This document shows, in pieces, positions 9,407-17,474 of a stretch of 64,000 nt of DNA. The notes beneath the pieces are model-generated. The model saw only the letters and a program-made list of their open reading frames with translations, made no database searches and was not told the DNA's origin. The translations under genes were made by a program, and so were the position numbers. The DNA is from Dokdonella fugitiva (lineage in GTDB: Bacteria; Pseudomonadota; Gammaproteobacteria; Xanthomonadales; Rhodanobacteraceae). Within the stretch, counting starts at the first letter, position 1. Each line of letters begins with the position of its first letter. Location of the stretch: NCBI RefSeq assembly GCF_014138265.1, contig NZ_JACGXL010000003.1, positions 310,001 through 374,000 on the forward strand, given 5' to 3'.

Positions 9407-9441
9407 GAAAAGCGAACGGCCGGCGCAAGGCCGGCCGTTCG
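9407..9441 (-). terminator. Rho-independent terminator of the TonB-dependent receptor gene
   Basis: A perfect 12-bp stem (9413-9424 with 9430-9441) has a five-base loop. Read on the minus strand, it is followed by CTTTTC. It lies 20 bases after the receptor stop and before ppnN. Confidence 0.88.
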
Positions 9442-9461
9442 ATGCAGCGGTACCGCGTCGA

Positions 9462-12400
9462 TCAGAACGTGTAGCGCAGGGTGACGAGCACCGACCAGCG
9501 CGACTGCGCGACCGCGTCTTCCTTGATGAAGGCCGGCGCATTGAAATGGCCGTCGCTCGTGGTAGGCAGCGAGTAGACGTACTGGCCGTCGGCGTTGACG
9601 CCGCGGAAGTTCGCGATGCTGCGGGTGAAACCGCCGGCACTCGCGAACGGCACGTCGTAGATCTGACCCCACTTCTTGTTCAGCATGTTGCCGAAGTTGA
9701 AGATGTCGAAGCGCAGCTCGCCCTTGTTGTCCTTGAACAGGCCCGGGACTTCCTGGCGGAAGCTCAGGTTGATCTGGTTGATCCACGGCGAGGTCGAACC
9801 GTTCTGGCGCACGACCTGACCCATGTGGTCGCGCAGGTACTCGTTGCCGTGGATGAAGGCCATGAACTCCTGCTTGGCCGCATCCGACGTACCGTCGACC
9901 CAGGCGACGTCATTGACGCCGGTCGGCACGTAGAACAGGTCGTTGGCGGAGATGCCGTCACCGTTGGCGTCGTTGCCGTAGACGAAGCTGTACGGCTGGC
10001 CGCTGTGGCCGTCGTAGAACGCGGACACGCTGGTGACGTAGTCGCCGAAGAACTTGTGCTGCCAGGTCAGCGTGCCGAGGATGCGCGCCTTGACGTCGTA
10101 GTTCGAGCGATAAGCGACGGCGTCGTTCGGGTTGTACGCGGCGCGACCGCTGAAGTTGCTCGACGCCTGGCTCGACGTGCCCGGGTTGACCTCGGTCGCG
10201 CGACCGAGCGTGAGGCTCGTGCCGCCCGAGAAGCCTTCTTCCTTGAACGGCGTCTGCAGCGACAGGGTCAGCGAGTTCGACTCACCCTTGCCGGTGTTGG
10301 TCAGGTAGGTCGACGCCGCACCGAAGCGCGAGTTGTTGCCGAAGCGCTGCAGGCCGGAGTAGCCGGCAGGGGTCGTGCTGCCCGCCCAGGCCGTCGGATC
10401 CGTATCGCGCCAGTAGCTGATGCGGCCATCCGGCAGCGTGCCGTTGCCCGGGCCGAGGTTGATTTCCTGGTACCACAGACCGTGGCGCACGCCGACGTGG
10501 GCGAATTCCGCGGTCGCGACGAGGCCCCACCACGGCAGCTCGCGATCGAACGCGAGGCTCGCCTTGAGCACGGTCGGCAACTGGAAGTTGTTGTCGACGG
10601 TGTCGACCGTCTGCTGCGCGCTCGGCGCGGTGTTCGGCGGCACCTGGTGGTACGGGTCGGCGATGAAGCCCGAGCCATTCGTGCCGAAGAACGTCTGCGT
10701 GCTGAGGCCGTTGTTCGAGTACGGGTTGCTCAGCCACACGCCGGGCGTCATGCCTTCGCTGATGCCCATGCCGCCGCGCAGCTGCGTCTTGTATTCGGTG
10801 TCGAACGTGTAGTTGAACGACGCGCGCGGCTCGATCACGCTGTTGCCGTCGATCGTGCCCTGGTTCGAGTAGCCGAACGCCTGCTGGAACGACGCGTTGT
10901 ACGGCGGCTTGTCGCCCGTGCGCGGGATGTCCCAGCGCAGGCCGTACTGCAGCGACAGCTGCGGGGTGACCTGCCAGACGTCCTGCGCGAACAGGCCCCA
11001 CTGGTCGAGCTTCCAGTCCGCCGCGACGCTGTTGATGTCGCCATTGGTCGGGCGGTACAGGCTGTACGAGGCCCAGTTGCCGGCTTCGAAGTCGTCGATC
11101 GAGCTGAACTGGTACGCGCCGAATTCGGTGCGGCCGAACAGGTTGAAGAACTTGTCGCGCTGGAAGTCGACGCCGGCCTTGACCGTGTGGTCGCCGAGGA
11201 ACCAGTTGCCGGCGAAGAACGCGTTGTACGTCTTCACGCCGAGCACGTTGTAGTGGCGGAACTGGTCGGTACCGAGGAACACCGACGGCTTGTTCGAGGC
11301 GCAACCGTCGATGCAGACCTGCACCTGCGGCTGGTCGGCGAGCGTCTGCGAGACCGCGTCGTACTTGCCGTACGACACCGACGCTTCGGTCGAGAACGTG
11401 TCGGTCCAGTCGTCGTACAGGTTCAGCACGTAGCTCTCGAGGTTGCGGTTCTGCACGTACGAGTAGCTGGACAGGCTGAGCGTGTTCGCGTTGAACGTCT
11501 GGATGATCGGCTGGTCGCTCTTCGTCTTGTTGTAACGGAAGCTCGCGCGATGGCCGTCGGCGATGTTCCAGTCGAGCTTGCCGAGGTAGAGCTTGTTGTC
11601 CTGGTTCGCGTCCGACGCGCCGAGGCCGCCCGGGATCATGCCGTAGTTGCTGGCGATCTGCGTGATGCGGTCGATCTGGTCCTGCGTGATGTTGACCGTG
11701 TTGGTCGCGCCGGCGCCGATCGGGCCGAAGGTCGGGCCCGGAGCGAGCGTCTTCGACTCTTCGTAGCTGAGGAAGAAGAACAGCGTGTCCTTGATGATCG
11801 GGCCGCCGAGCGTCGCGCCGTAGGTCTTCTTCGCGGTGTAGCCCTTGAAGTCGTTCGGCTCGTCGCTGGTGAGGTCCTTCGCGTTGGTGTACGCGTAGTA
11901 GGCGTCGCCGTGGAATTCGTTCGTACCCGCCTTCGTCACGATGTTGACGTTCGCGCCGACCGCGCGCTTGTTCGTCACGTCGTAGTTGGCGGTCGAGATG
12001 TTGTATTCCTCGATTGCGTCGAACGACAGCGGCTGGTTCAGCGACGGCAGGCCGTTCGGCTCGAGGCCGAACGAGTCGTTGGTCGGCACGCCGTCGATCG
12101 TGATGTTGTTGTAGCGGCTGTTCTGGCCGAGCGCCGAGATTTCGCCGCGCGCGACGTTGGTGATCGTGATGTGCGGATCGGTGCGCGCGATGTCCTGGAT
12201 CGAACGGCTCGGGTTCGGAATGACCTTGAGCTCGCGCTGCGAGACGTTGCTGCTGAGGCCCTTGTTGTCGGCCTGGAACGTCGCGCCCGGCGCGATCGCG
12301 GTGACGGTCACGCCTTCGAGCGTCTGCGACGCCGCGGCGCCGCCGACCGTCAGGTTGAGGGTGGTTTCTTCGGCAAGCTTGAGGTAGACGTCCGGCTGGT

Positions 12401-12680
12401 CGGCGCTCTCGCCGTGGCTGCCCGACGCCTTCACTTCGAACGGACCGCCGACGCGCAGACCCTGCGCGCTGTAGCGACCGTTCTCGTCGGCGAGAACCGT
12501 GCGCGAAGTGCCCGACGGCACATGGATGATCTCGACCGTCGCGCCAGCGACCGGCTTGCCACCGGCGTCGACGATGCGACCGCTGATGGACGACGACGTG
12601 TTCTGCGCGAAGGCGCTCGACGCCGCGAAGAGCGAACCGATCACCCACGGCAGGAGCCGCATGCGAAGTTGCTTGTTCAT
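9462..12680 (-). CDS. Oar-like TonB-dependent outer-membrane receptor
   Basis: Outer-membrane transporter of 1072 residues, in the size range of Oar-type receptors. The chosen ATG (12680) gives a textbook signal peptide ending ...AASSAFA at residue 25; a longer upstream reading lacks this. The mature N-terminus is a carboxypeptidase-regulatory-like/CNA-B fold (ISGRIVDAGGKPVAGATVEI, about 32-115). A plug domain follows (ISALGQNSRYNNITIDGVPTND) and then a long beta-barrel closing in LVTLRYTF, with the terminal Phe that BAM recognises. Two Cys in CIDGCAS suggest a surface-loop disulfide. The substrate is unknown. The gene is monocistronic with its own terminator. Confidence 0.92.
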   Translation of the reverse strand: MNKQLRMRLLPWVIGSLFAASSAFAQNTSSSISGRIVDAGGKPVAGATVEIIHVPSGTSRTVLADENGRYSAQGLRVGGPFEVKASGSHGESADQPDVYLKLAEETTLNLTVGGAAASQTLEGVTVTAIAPGATFQADNKGLSSNVSQRELKVIPNPSRSIQDIARTDPHITITNVARGEISALGQNSRYNNITIDGVPTNDSFGLEPNGLPSLNQPLSFDAIEEYNISTANYDVTNKRAVGANVNIVTKAGTNEFHGDAYYAYTNAKDLTSDEPNDFKGYTAKKTYGATLGGPIIKDTLFFFLSYEESKTLAPGPTFGPIGAGATNTVNITQDQIDRITQIASNYGMIPGGLGASDANQDNKLYLGKLDWNIADGHRASFRYNKTKSDQPIIQTFNANTLSLSSYSYVQNRNLESYVLNLYDDWTDTFSTEASVSYGKYDAVSQTLADQPQVQVCIDGCASNKPSVFLGTDQFRHYNVLGVKTYNAFFAGNWFLGDHTVKAGVDFQRDKFFNLFGRTEFGAYQFSSIDDFEAGNWASYSLYRPTNGDINSVAADWKLDQWGLFAQDVWQVTPQLSLQYGLRWDIPRTGDKPPYNASFQQAFGYSNQGTIDGNSVIEPRASFNYTFDTEYKTQLRGGMGISEGMTPGVWLSNPYSNNGLSTQTFFGTNGSGFIADPYHQVPPNTAPSAQQTVDTVDNNFQLPTVLKASLAFDRELPWWGLVATAEFAHVGVRHGLWYQEINLGPGNGTLPDGRISYWRDTDPTAWAGSTTPAGYSGLQRFGNNSRFGAASTYLTNTGKGESNSLTLSLQTPFKEEGFSGGTSLTLGRATEVNPGTSSQASSNFSGRAAYNPNDAVAYRSNYDVKARILGTLTWQHKFFGDYVTSVSAFYDGHSGQPYSFVYGNDANGDGISANDLFYVPTGVNDVAWVDGTSDAAKQEFMAFIHGNEYLRDHMGQVVRQNGSTSPWINQINLSFRQEVPGLFKDNKGELRFDIFNFGNMLNKKWGQIYDVPFASAGGFTRSIANFRGVNADGQYVYSLPTTSDGHFNAPAFIKEDAVAQSRWSVLVTLRYTF

Positions 12681-12828
12681 TGCTGCCTTTCCCTCGTAAC
12701 GTGCGAAATGTTCGGACACAAAAGCCGCAGCCACGTCCGTGGGGACGTTTGCGGTCGCGGCTGAGCGTTTCTTGTATGGACCGCCCCTGGACGGCCAGGA
12801 CCCGCTGGCCATACGGTCGCGCATCCTT

Positions 12829-12848
12829 AACCCTAGTTTAACAGGGTT
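12829..12848 (-). promoter_or_regulatory. Inverted repeat in the promoter region of the TonB-dependent receptor
   Basis: On the minus strand, AACCCT and AGGGTT flank GTTAAACT. The centre contains TAAACT, a possible -10, and TTACAA lies 19 bases upstream as a weak -35. It is about 150 bases upstream of the receptor ATG, leaving a long untranslated leader. It could be a promoter with operator or a leader hairpin. Confidence 0.3.
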
Positions 12849-12872
12849 CGGTGACGGATTTGTAACATCGGG

Positions 12873-14642
12873 TCAAGGGTCCGACCGGTCGGTCCGGCGC
12901 GTGGCGGAGTCGAGGTAGCGCGCCCGCTTGGCCGGGCGCAGCCGGGCCAGGTCGAGCCGGACCAGGCCGTCTACGCAGCCGCCGAACGCGGGGTCGACGC
13001 CGAAGTCGAGGAAGCGCACGCCAGCGGGCTCGCAGAGGTCGGCGTACTGGCGGTACAGCACCGGCAACGACGCGTCGAGTGCGACGAGGCGGGCGCGCAG
13101 CACGGCGATGCCCTCCTCGATCGGCCGGCCGCTCCACGCGGCCGTCGCGGCTGCTTCGACCTCGGCCGAGATGACAAACGGGTTACGCGCCCGCGCGACC
13201 GATTCGCCGCTGCCGTAGTAGTGCCGGTGGTAGTGCACGATCCATTCGCGCGCCTCGAACGGCAGCGCGGCGCTGAGGCTGACCGGACCGAACAGGTAGC
13301 GCAGCTGCGGGCGGCTGCGCAGGTAGGCGCCGATCCCCTGCCACAGGTAGTCGAGGCTGCGCGATCCCCAGTACGCCGGCTGCACGAAACTGCGGCCGAG
13401 TTCGACCGCATCGCCGAGGAACGCGTGCGCGTCCGGTGCATAGTCGAACAGGCTCGCCGAGTAGAGTCCGTCGAGGCCGCGCTCGCGCAGGATCGGCCCG
13501 GCTTCGCCGAGCCGGTAGGCGCCGACGATCGCCAACGCGTGCTCGTCCCATAGCACGAGGTGGCGGTAGTGCGCGTCGTAGCGATCGAGATCACGGCGAG
13601 CGCCGGTGCCTTCGCCGACGCGGCGGAACGCGAGTTCGCGCAGGCGACCGATTTCGCGCAACGCGGGACAGTCCGCCTGCGCATCGAGCAGCAGGATCTG
13701 CTTGCCGTCGAGCGTGTGGCCGAGCGGTTCCGCCTCGCGCAGCGCGCGCCGCACCGCGAGTGGCGATTCCGGATGCGCGATCGCGGTCGAGGTCGGGAAC
13801 ACCGTCGGCCGCCGGCGTGCGAGTCGGTAGACGTGGCGCCGCATCTGCAGCGCGATCTGCTCGGGCTGGCGCGACGATTCCTGCAGCGCCGAAGGCGGCA
13901 CGATCTCGCCGACCTGGAAACCGATCCGCGCGCGTTCGGCACCGAACATCTCGCGCGCGAGCATCAGCGCGGCGAGCGGCTTGGCGAGCATCGACACGCC
14001 GTAGAACATCGGCGAGTTCAGCGCGGCGATGTGCACGGGCAGCACCGGCGAACCGGTTTTCAGCGCGAGGCGCGCGAATCCGGTCGACCAGCCGGAGTCG
14101 CGTACGCCCTGCGCGCCCATGCGCGAGACCTCGCCCGAGGGGAACACGATGAGCGCCTCGTCGCGCTCGAGCGCGCGATAGGCCTCGCGTGCGCCGCCGA
14201 GCGCGCTGCCCGCGCCGAACACCGGCAGCGGCAACAGCAGCGACGACAACGCGTCGAGCTGCATGAGCACGTCGTTGGCGAGCACCTTGACGTCGCGCCG
14301 CACCGAACCGACCAGGTGGATCAGCGCGAGTGCATCGAGCGCACCGAGCGGATGGTTGGCGACGACGACGACGCGCCCCTCGACCGGGATGTTCTCGCGA
14401 TCGGTGTTGGCCACGCTGTAGCTGATCTTGAGGTGTTCGAGCACGTGCTCGACGAAGGCGAACCCTCGCAGCGACGCCGTCTGCACGAGGATCGAGTTGA
14501 TGCGTTCCTCGCACGCGATGCGCCGCAGCAGGCTCACCACCGGCTGCGCGAACGCGCGCGCGCGCCCTTCCGCGAGGCGCGGAAACTTCTCGAAGAAACT
14601 GCGTTCGACGCTGATCAAGGCCGCATCCCCCCCACGTCGCAC
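12873..14642 (-). CDS. Acyltransferase-GNAT fusion, OlsF-like (putative ornithine lipid synthase)
   Basis: A 589-residue two-domain protein. The N-terminal half is a PlsC/LPLAT-type O-acyltransferase with NHPLGALD at 96-103 and FPSGEVSR at 167-174. The C-terminal half resembles OlsB-type/hemolysin-like N-acyltransferases (ELAFRRVGEGTGARRDLDRYDAHYRHLVLWD; RSFVQPAYWG). This combination is that of bifunctional OlsF, which makes ornithine lipids by N- then O-acylation of an amino acid at the inner membrane. Substrate identity is inference; other aminolipids are possible. The start is a GTG at 14642. An in-frame TTG eight codons later, behind a GGGGGG tract, is an alternative. The next gene on this strand, 190 bases downstream, is the TonB-dependent receptor. 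Confidence 0.75.
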   Translation of the reverse strand: MRRGGDAALISVERSFFEKFPRLAEGRARAFAQPVVSLLRRIACEERINSILVQTASLRGFAFVEHVLEHLKISYSVANTDRENIPVEGRVVVVANHPLGALDALALIHLVGSVRRDVKVLANDVLMQLDALSSLLLPLPVFGAGSALGGAREAYRALERDEALIVFPSGEVSRMGAQGVRDSGWSTGFARLALKTGSPVLPVHIAALNSPMFYGVSMLAKPLAALMLAREMFGAERARIGFQVGEIVPPSALQESSRQPEQIALQMRRHVYRLARRRPTVFPTSTAIAHPESPLAVRRALREAEPLGHTLDGKQILLLDAQADCPALREIGRLRELAFRRVGEGTGARRDLDRYDAHYRHLVLWDEHALAIVGAYRLGEAGPILRERGLDGLYSASLFDYAPDAHAFLGDAVELGRSFVQPAYWGSRSLDYLWQGIGAYLRSRPQLRYLFGPVSLSAALPFEAREWIVHYHRHYYGSGESVARARNPFVISAEVEAAATAAWSGRPIEEGIAVLRARLVALDASLPVLYRQYADLCEPAGVRFLDFGVDPAFGGCVDGLVRLDLARLRPAKRARYLDSATRRTDRSDP

Positions 14643-14708
14643 GCACGCTAGCGCGCGCGTGTTACAGCCGCGTGGATGCCGCGGCGGCGAGGACGGATGG
14701 ACCGGGTG

Positions 14709-15302
14709 TCAGCGCACGGGGTGCAGGTAGGCGACGACGCCGTCGAGGAACATCTGCACCGACAGCGCCACGAGCAGCATGCCCATCAGGCGCTCGAGCG
14801 CAGTCAGCACGCTGGTGCCGAGCCAGCGGTACAGGTAGGTCGACGACAGCAGGATCACCGCGGTCGCCAGCCAGGCGACGAACAGCGCGACGCTCCAGTC
14901 GACGGTGCGCCCCGGGTTGCTGTTGGCGAGCAGCATCACCGCGGCCATCGCCGACGGCCCGGCGACGCCGGGGATCGCCATCGGCACGATGAACGGCTCA
15001 CCCTCGCTGTCGCCGAACACGCCGCCTTCCTTCGGCGGGAAGATCATCCGCACGCCGATGAGGAACAGCACGATGCCACCGGCGATGCCGACCGATTCCT
15101 GCTTGAGCTGGAGCACGTGCAGCAGGTACTGGCCGCCGAACAGGAACACGAACAGCACGACCAGCGCGATGATCATCTCGCGCACGAGCACGAGCCGGCG
15201 CCGCTCGGGCCGCACGTTGCGCAGCAACGCGAGGAACAGCGGGATGTTGCCGAGCGGATCCATGATGAGGAACAGCAGCAGGCCTGCCGAGACCGTGCTC
15301 AT
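14709..15302 (-). CDS. YhgN/MarC-family membrane protein
   Basis: Integral inner-membrane protein of 197 residues with about six hydrophobic segments. It strongly resembles E. coli YhgN along its whole length: LLLFLIMDPLGNIPLFLALL at the N-terminus, EPFIVPMAIPGVAGPSAMA in the middle, LERLMGMLLVALSVQMFLDG at the end. Despite the MarC name, antibiotic transport is not established for this family. I chose the ATG at 15302 because it gives YhgN's exact length; an in-frame ATG at 15314 is also possible. A palindromic repeat separates it from the SDR gene on the same strand. Confidence 0.9.
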   Translation of the reverse strand: MSTVSAGLLLFLIMDPLGNIPLFLALLRNVRPERRRLVLVREMIIALVVLFVFLFGGQYLLHVLQLKQESVGIAGGIVLFLIGVRMIFPPKEGGVFGDSEGEPFIVPMAIPGVAGPSAMAAVMLLANSNPGRTVDWSVALFVAWLATAVILLSSTYLYRWLGTSVLTALERLMGMLLVALSVQMFLDGVVAYLHPVR

Positions 15303-15351
15303 CGAACTTTCCATCGTGTTCCCCGGAAACTGGAGCAAAGCAGAAGCGAAG

Positions 15352-15446
15352 ACTGAAACACGGAGCACACGGAGCATACGGAGGAAAATCTCAGGAAGGC
15401 TTGTGCTTCTTCTCCGAGTGCTCCGTACGCTCCGTGCTTCAGGCTG
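15352..15446 (+). repeat. Long palindromic intergenic repeat, copy 2
   Basis: The left arm ACTGAAACACGGAGCACACG and onward (15352-15389) pairs with the right arm CTCCGAGTGCTCCGTACGCT and onward (15411-15444). Both are made of nine-base ACACGGAGC-like units. The outer right end overlaps the 3' end of the SDR gene (stop at 15439-15441): its CTTCAGGC, read on the minus strand as GCCTGAAG, supplies that gene's TGA. Confidence 0.75.
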
Positions 15447-16221
15447 TTCTTGTGTCGTCCCGGCGCAGGTCGAGCAGCTTGCCGCGCACGCCGATCGCAG
15501 CGCGGCCGAGCAGCCAGACGATCGCCTGCGCGGCGACGGCCGGATCGGGCTGCGCCATCGTGTCCTCGCCATAGTACGCCGCGCGGCGCAGGGTCGTGCG
15601 CATCGGACCCGGCAGCAGCGCGTGCGTGCGGACGGACGAACTCTCGGTTTCCTCGTGGACGATCGAGGCGAGCCCCTGCAGCGCGTACTTGGACGTGCCG
15701 TAGCCGCCCCAGTACGCATTGCCGACGCGCGCGGCGTCGTCGAACACGAACACGACGGCGGCGTCGGACGAGCGTCGCAGCACCGGCATGCACGCCTGCG
15801 TCAGCAGGAATGGCGCAGTCACGTTGACCTGCAGGTTGCGGTTCCATTCGTCCGGCGTCTGCTGCTCGAACGGCTGCAGCGTGTCGAAGTGCGCGGCCGC
15901 GTGCACGATGCCGTCGAGGCGGCCGCATTCGCGCTCGATCGCGGCGGCGAGGTCCGCATGGTCCTTCGGGGTCGCACCTGCGAGGTCCATCGGATAGAGC
16001 GCGGGCGCCGCGCCGCCGAGGCGCTCGATCTCGTCGTAGAGCGCTTCGAGCGGTCGCACCTTGCGCCCGAGCAGCACGACGGTCGCACCCGCCGCCGCCG
16101 CCCCGAGCGCGCTCGCGCGGCCGAGCCCGCCGGTCGCGCCCGTGACGAGCACGACGCGTTCGCGCAGCGAATCGACGGCCGGCGCGAACGTCCCGGCCGC
16201 GAGTTGCACCGGCGCGAGCAT
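15439..16221 (-). CDS. Short-chain dehydrogenase/reductase, YciK-like, lacking the catalytic Ser
   Basis: A 260-residue Rossmann-fold protein with the cofactor motif TGATGGLG (about 27-34) and the active-site pair YGTSK. It aligns well with the YciK-type reductases of gammaproteobacteria, whose substrate is unknown. Where YciK-like enzymes have TSSSVGRQGRANWGAY, this protein reads FVFDDAARVGNAYWGGY, so the catalytic Ser position is Asp. It may be a poor reductase or a binding protein. The gene lies one base downstream of grxD on the same strand, so the two are probably co-transcribed. Its stop codon lies inside a palindromic repeat. Confidence 0.85.
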   Translation of the reverse strand: MLAPVQLAAGTFAPAVDSLRERVVLVTGATGGLGRASALGAAAAGATVVLLGRKVRPLEALYDEIERLGGAAPALYPMDLAGATPKDHADLAAAIERECGRLDGIVHAAAHFDTLQPFEQQTPDEWNRNLQVNVTAPFLLTQACMPVLRRSSDAAVVFVFDDAARVGNAYWGGYGTSKYALQGLASIVHEETESSSVRTHALLPGPMRTTLRRAAYYGEDTMAQPDPAVAAQAIVWLLGRAAIGVRGKLLDLRRDDTRTA

Positions 16222-16222
16222 C

Positions 16223-16540
16223 TCAGGCCTTCCGCGCGTCCTGCACGAGACGCTCGAGCTCGCCCGACTCGTACAATTCCAGCGTGATGTCGCAGCCGCC
16301 GATGAGCTCGCCGTGGATGAACAGCTGCGGGAACGTCGGCCAGTTCGAGTAGCGCGGCAGGTTCGCGCGCACTTCCGGATCCTCGAGCACGTTGACCGAG
16401 TGGAAGTCGGCCCCGACCGCCTTCAGCGCCTGCGCGGTGCGGCTCGAGAAGCCGCACATCGGGAACTGCGGCGTGCCTTTCATGAAGAGCACGATCGGAT
16501 GACCGGCGAGAGTACCTTTGATGCGTTCGATGACGTCCAT
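16223..16540 (-). CDS. grxD: Monothiol glutaredoxin, Grx4/GrxD type
   Basis: Cytoplasmic CGFS glutaredoxin of 105 residues. It binds a [2Fe-2S] cluster with glutathione and transfers it in Fe-S protein assembly. Visible features are the CGFS active site at 29-32 (PMCGFSSRT), the GSH-binding WPTFPQLFI with its cis-Pro, and GGCDI near the C-terminus. The ATG at 16540, with AAGG upstream, gives the standard length; the longer reading adds an unlikely basic tail. It is divergent from sodB, so iron/oxidative-stress genes sit back to back. Confidence 0.95.
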   Translation of the reverse strand: MDVIERIKGTLAGHPIVLFMKGTPQFPMCGFSSRTAQALKAVGADFHSVNVLEDPEVRANLPRYSNWPTFPQLFIHGELIGGCDITLELYESGELERLVQDARKA

Positions 16541-16738
16541 TGCTGACCTTCGGATGGATCGGCGCGCCATTGCGCGCAATCGCCTATGTTACCACTGCGC
16601 TTCCTGGGGTTTGACCGGCACGCTCGCGCCGTCCCGCCGCGCTCGACGCGGTCGCCGCTGTTGCCGTCGCGCCGACGCCATGTCGCCCCGATACCGGCGA
16701 TTCGGGCGCGGATCGCGAGGTGGGCATTCAGGACATCC

Positions 16739-16747
16739 TGCTAGACT
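16739..16747 (+). promoter_or_regulatory. Extended -10 promoter of sodB
   Basis: TGCTAGACT fits an extended -10 (TGnTAnnnT), about 34 bases before the sodB ATG and 20 before its AAGGAG ribosome-binding site. No good -35 is seen, as expected for extended -10 promoters. Confidence 0.5.
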
Positions 16748-16780
16748 GACGGACCCTACCTATCGGCAAGGAGTGTACCC

Positions 16781-17359
16781 ATGGCGATCGAACTGCCCCC
16801 GCTTCCGTGGGCGCGTGACGCGCTGGCCCCGCACATCTCGGCGGAGACCATCGACTATCACTATGGCAAGCACCACCAGACCTACGTCACCAACCTCAAC
16901 AACCAGATCAAGGGCACCGAGTTCGAGAACCTTTCGCTCGAGGAGATCATCCGCAAGTCGTCCGGCGGCATGTTCAACAACGCCGCGCAGATCTGGAACC
17001 ACACGTTCTACTGGAACTGCCTGAAACCGAACGGCGGGGGCGAACCGACCGGCCGCCTCGCCGACGCGATCAACAAGGCGTTCGGCGGTTTCGCGCAGTT
17101 CAAGGACGAGTTCACCAAGACCAGCGTCGGCACGTTCGGTTCCGGCTGGGGCTGGCTCGTGCAGCGCCCGGACGGCAGCCTCGCGCTCGCGAGCACGTCG
17201 AACGCCGGCACGCCGATCACCGGCGCGGATCGCCCGCTGCTCACCTGCGACGTGTGGGAGCACGCCTACTACATCGACTACCGCAACGCGCGGCCGAAGT
17301 ACGTCGAGGCGTTCTGGAGCCTGGTCAACTGGGACTTCGTCGCAAGCCAGATGGCCTGA
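16781..17359 (+). CDS. sodB: Iron superoxide dismutase
   Basis: Cytoplasmic Fe-SOD of 192 residues that converts superoxide to hydrogen peroxide and oxygen. Metal ligands are His27, His74, Asp157 and His161 ([24 protein letters not shown]). Gln69 in NNAAQIWNH is the outer-sphere glutamine characteristic of the Fe form. AAGGAG lies at 16768-16773. The gene has its own extended -10 promoter and a terminator and stands next to divergent grxD. Confidence 0.97.
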   Translation: MAIELPPLPWARDALAPHISAETIDYHYGKHHQTYVTNLNNQIKGTEFENLSLEEIIRKSSGGMFNNAAQIWNHTFYWNCLKPNGGGEPTGRLADAINKAFGGFAQFKDEFTKTSVGTFGSGWGWLVQRPDGSLALASTSNAGTPITGADRPLLTCDVWEHAYYIDYRNARPKYVEAFWSLVNWDFVASQMA

Positions 17360-17381
17360 GGCCGGCGAACCGTTCGTGCGA

Positions 17382-17409
17382 AGAAGCCGCTCGCCCGAGC
17401 GGCTTTTTC
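17382..17409 (+). terminator. Rho-independent terminator of sodB
   Basis: The stem AAGCCGCTC/GAGCGGCTT (17384-17392 with 17397-17405) has a GCCC loop and five T at its 3' side. It starts about 20 bases after the sodB stop. Confidence 0.9.
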
Positions 17410-17474
17410 ATGTATGGACCCCGCCGCGGCCCCTCTTGCGTTCGACATCGGCGTCGCTCCCGGGAACGCGCCCC

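Noticed and set aside
9336-12764. A 1142-codon open frame on the plus strand opposite the TonB-dependent receptor
   Set aside because: Antisense shadow rich in Arg/Val/Ala without signal peptide or motif. The minus-strand receptor has a signal peptide, plug, barrel and terminal Phe.
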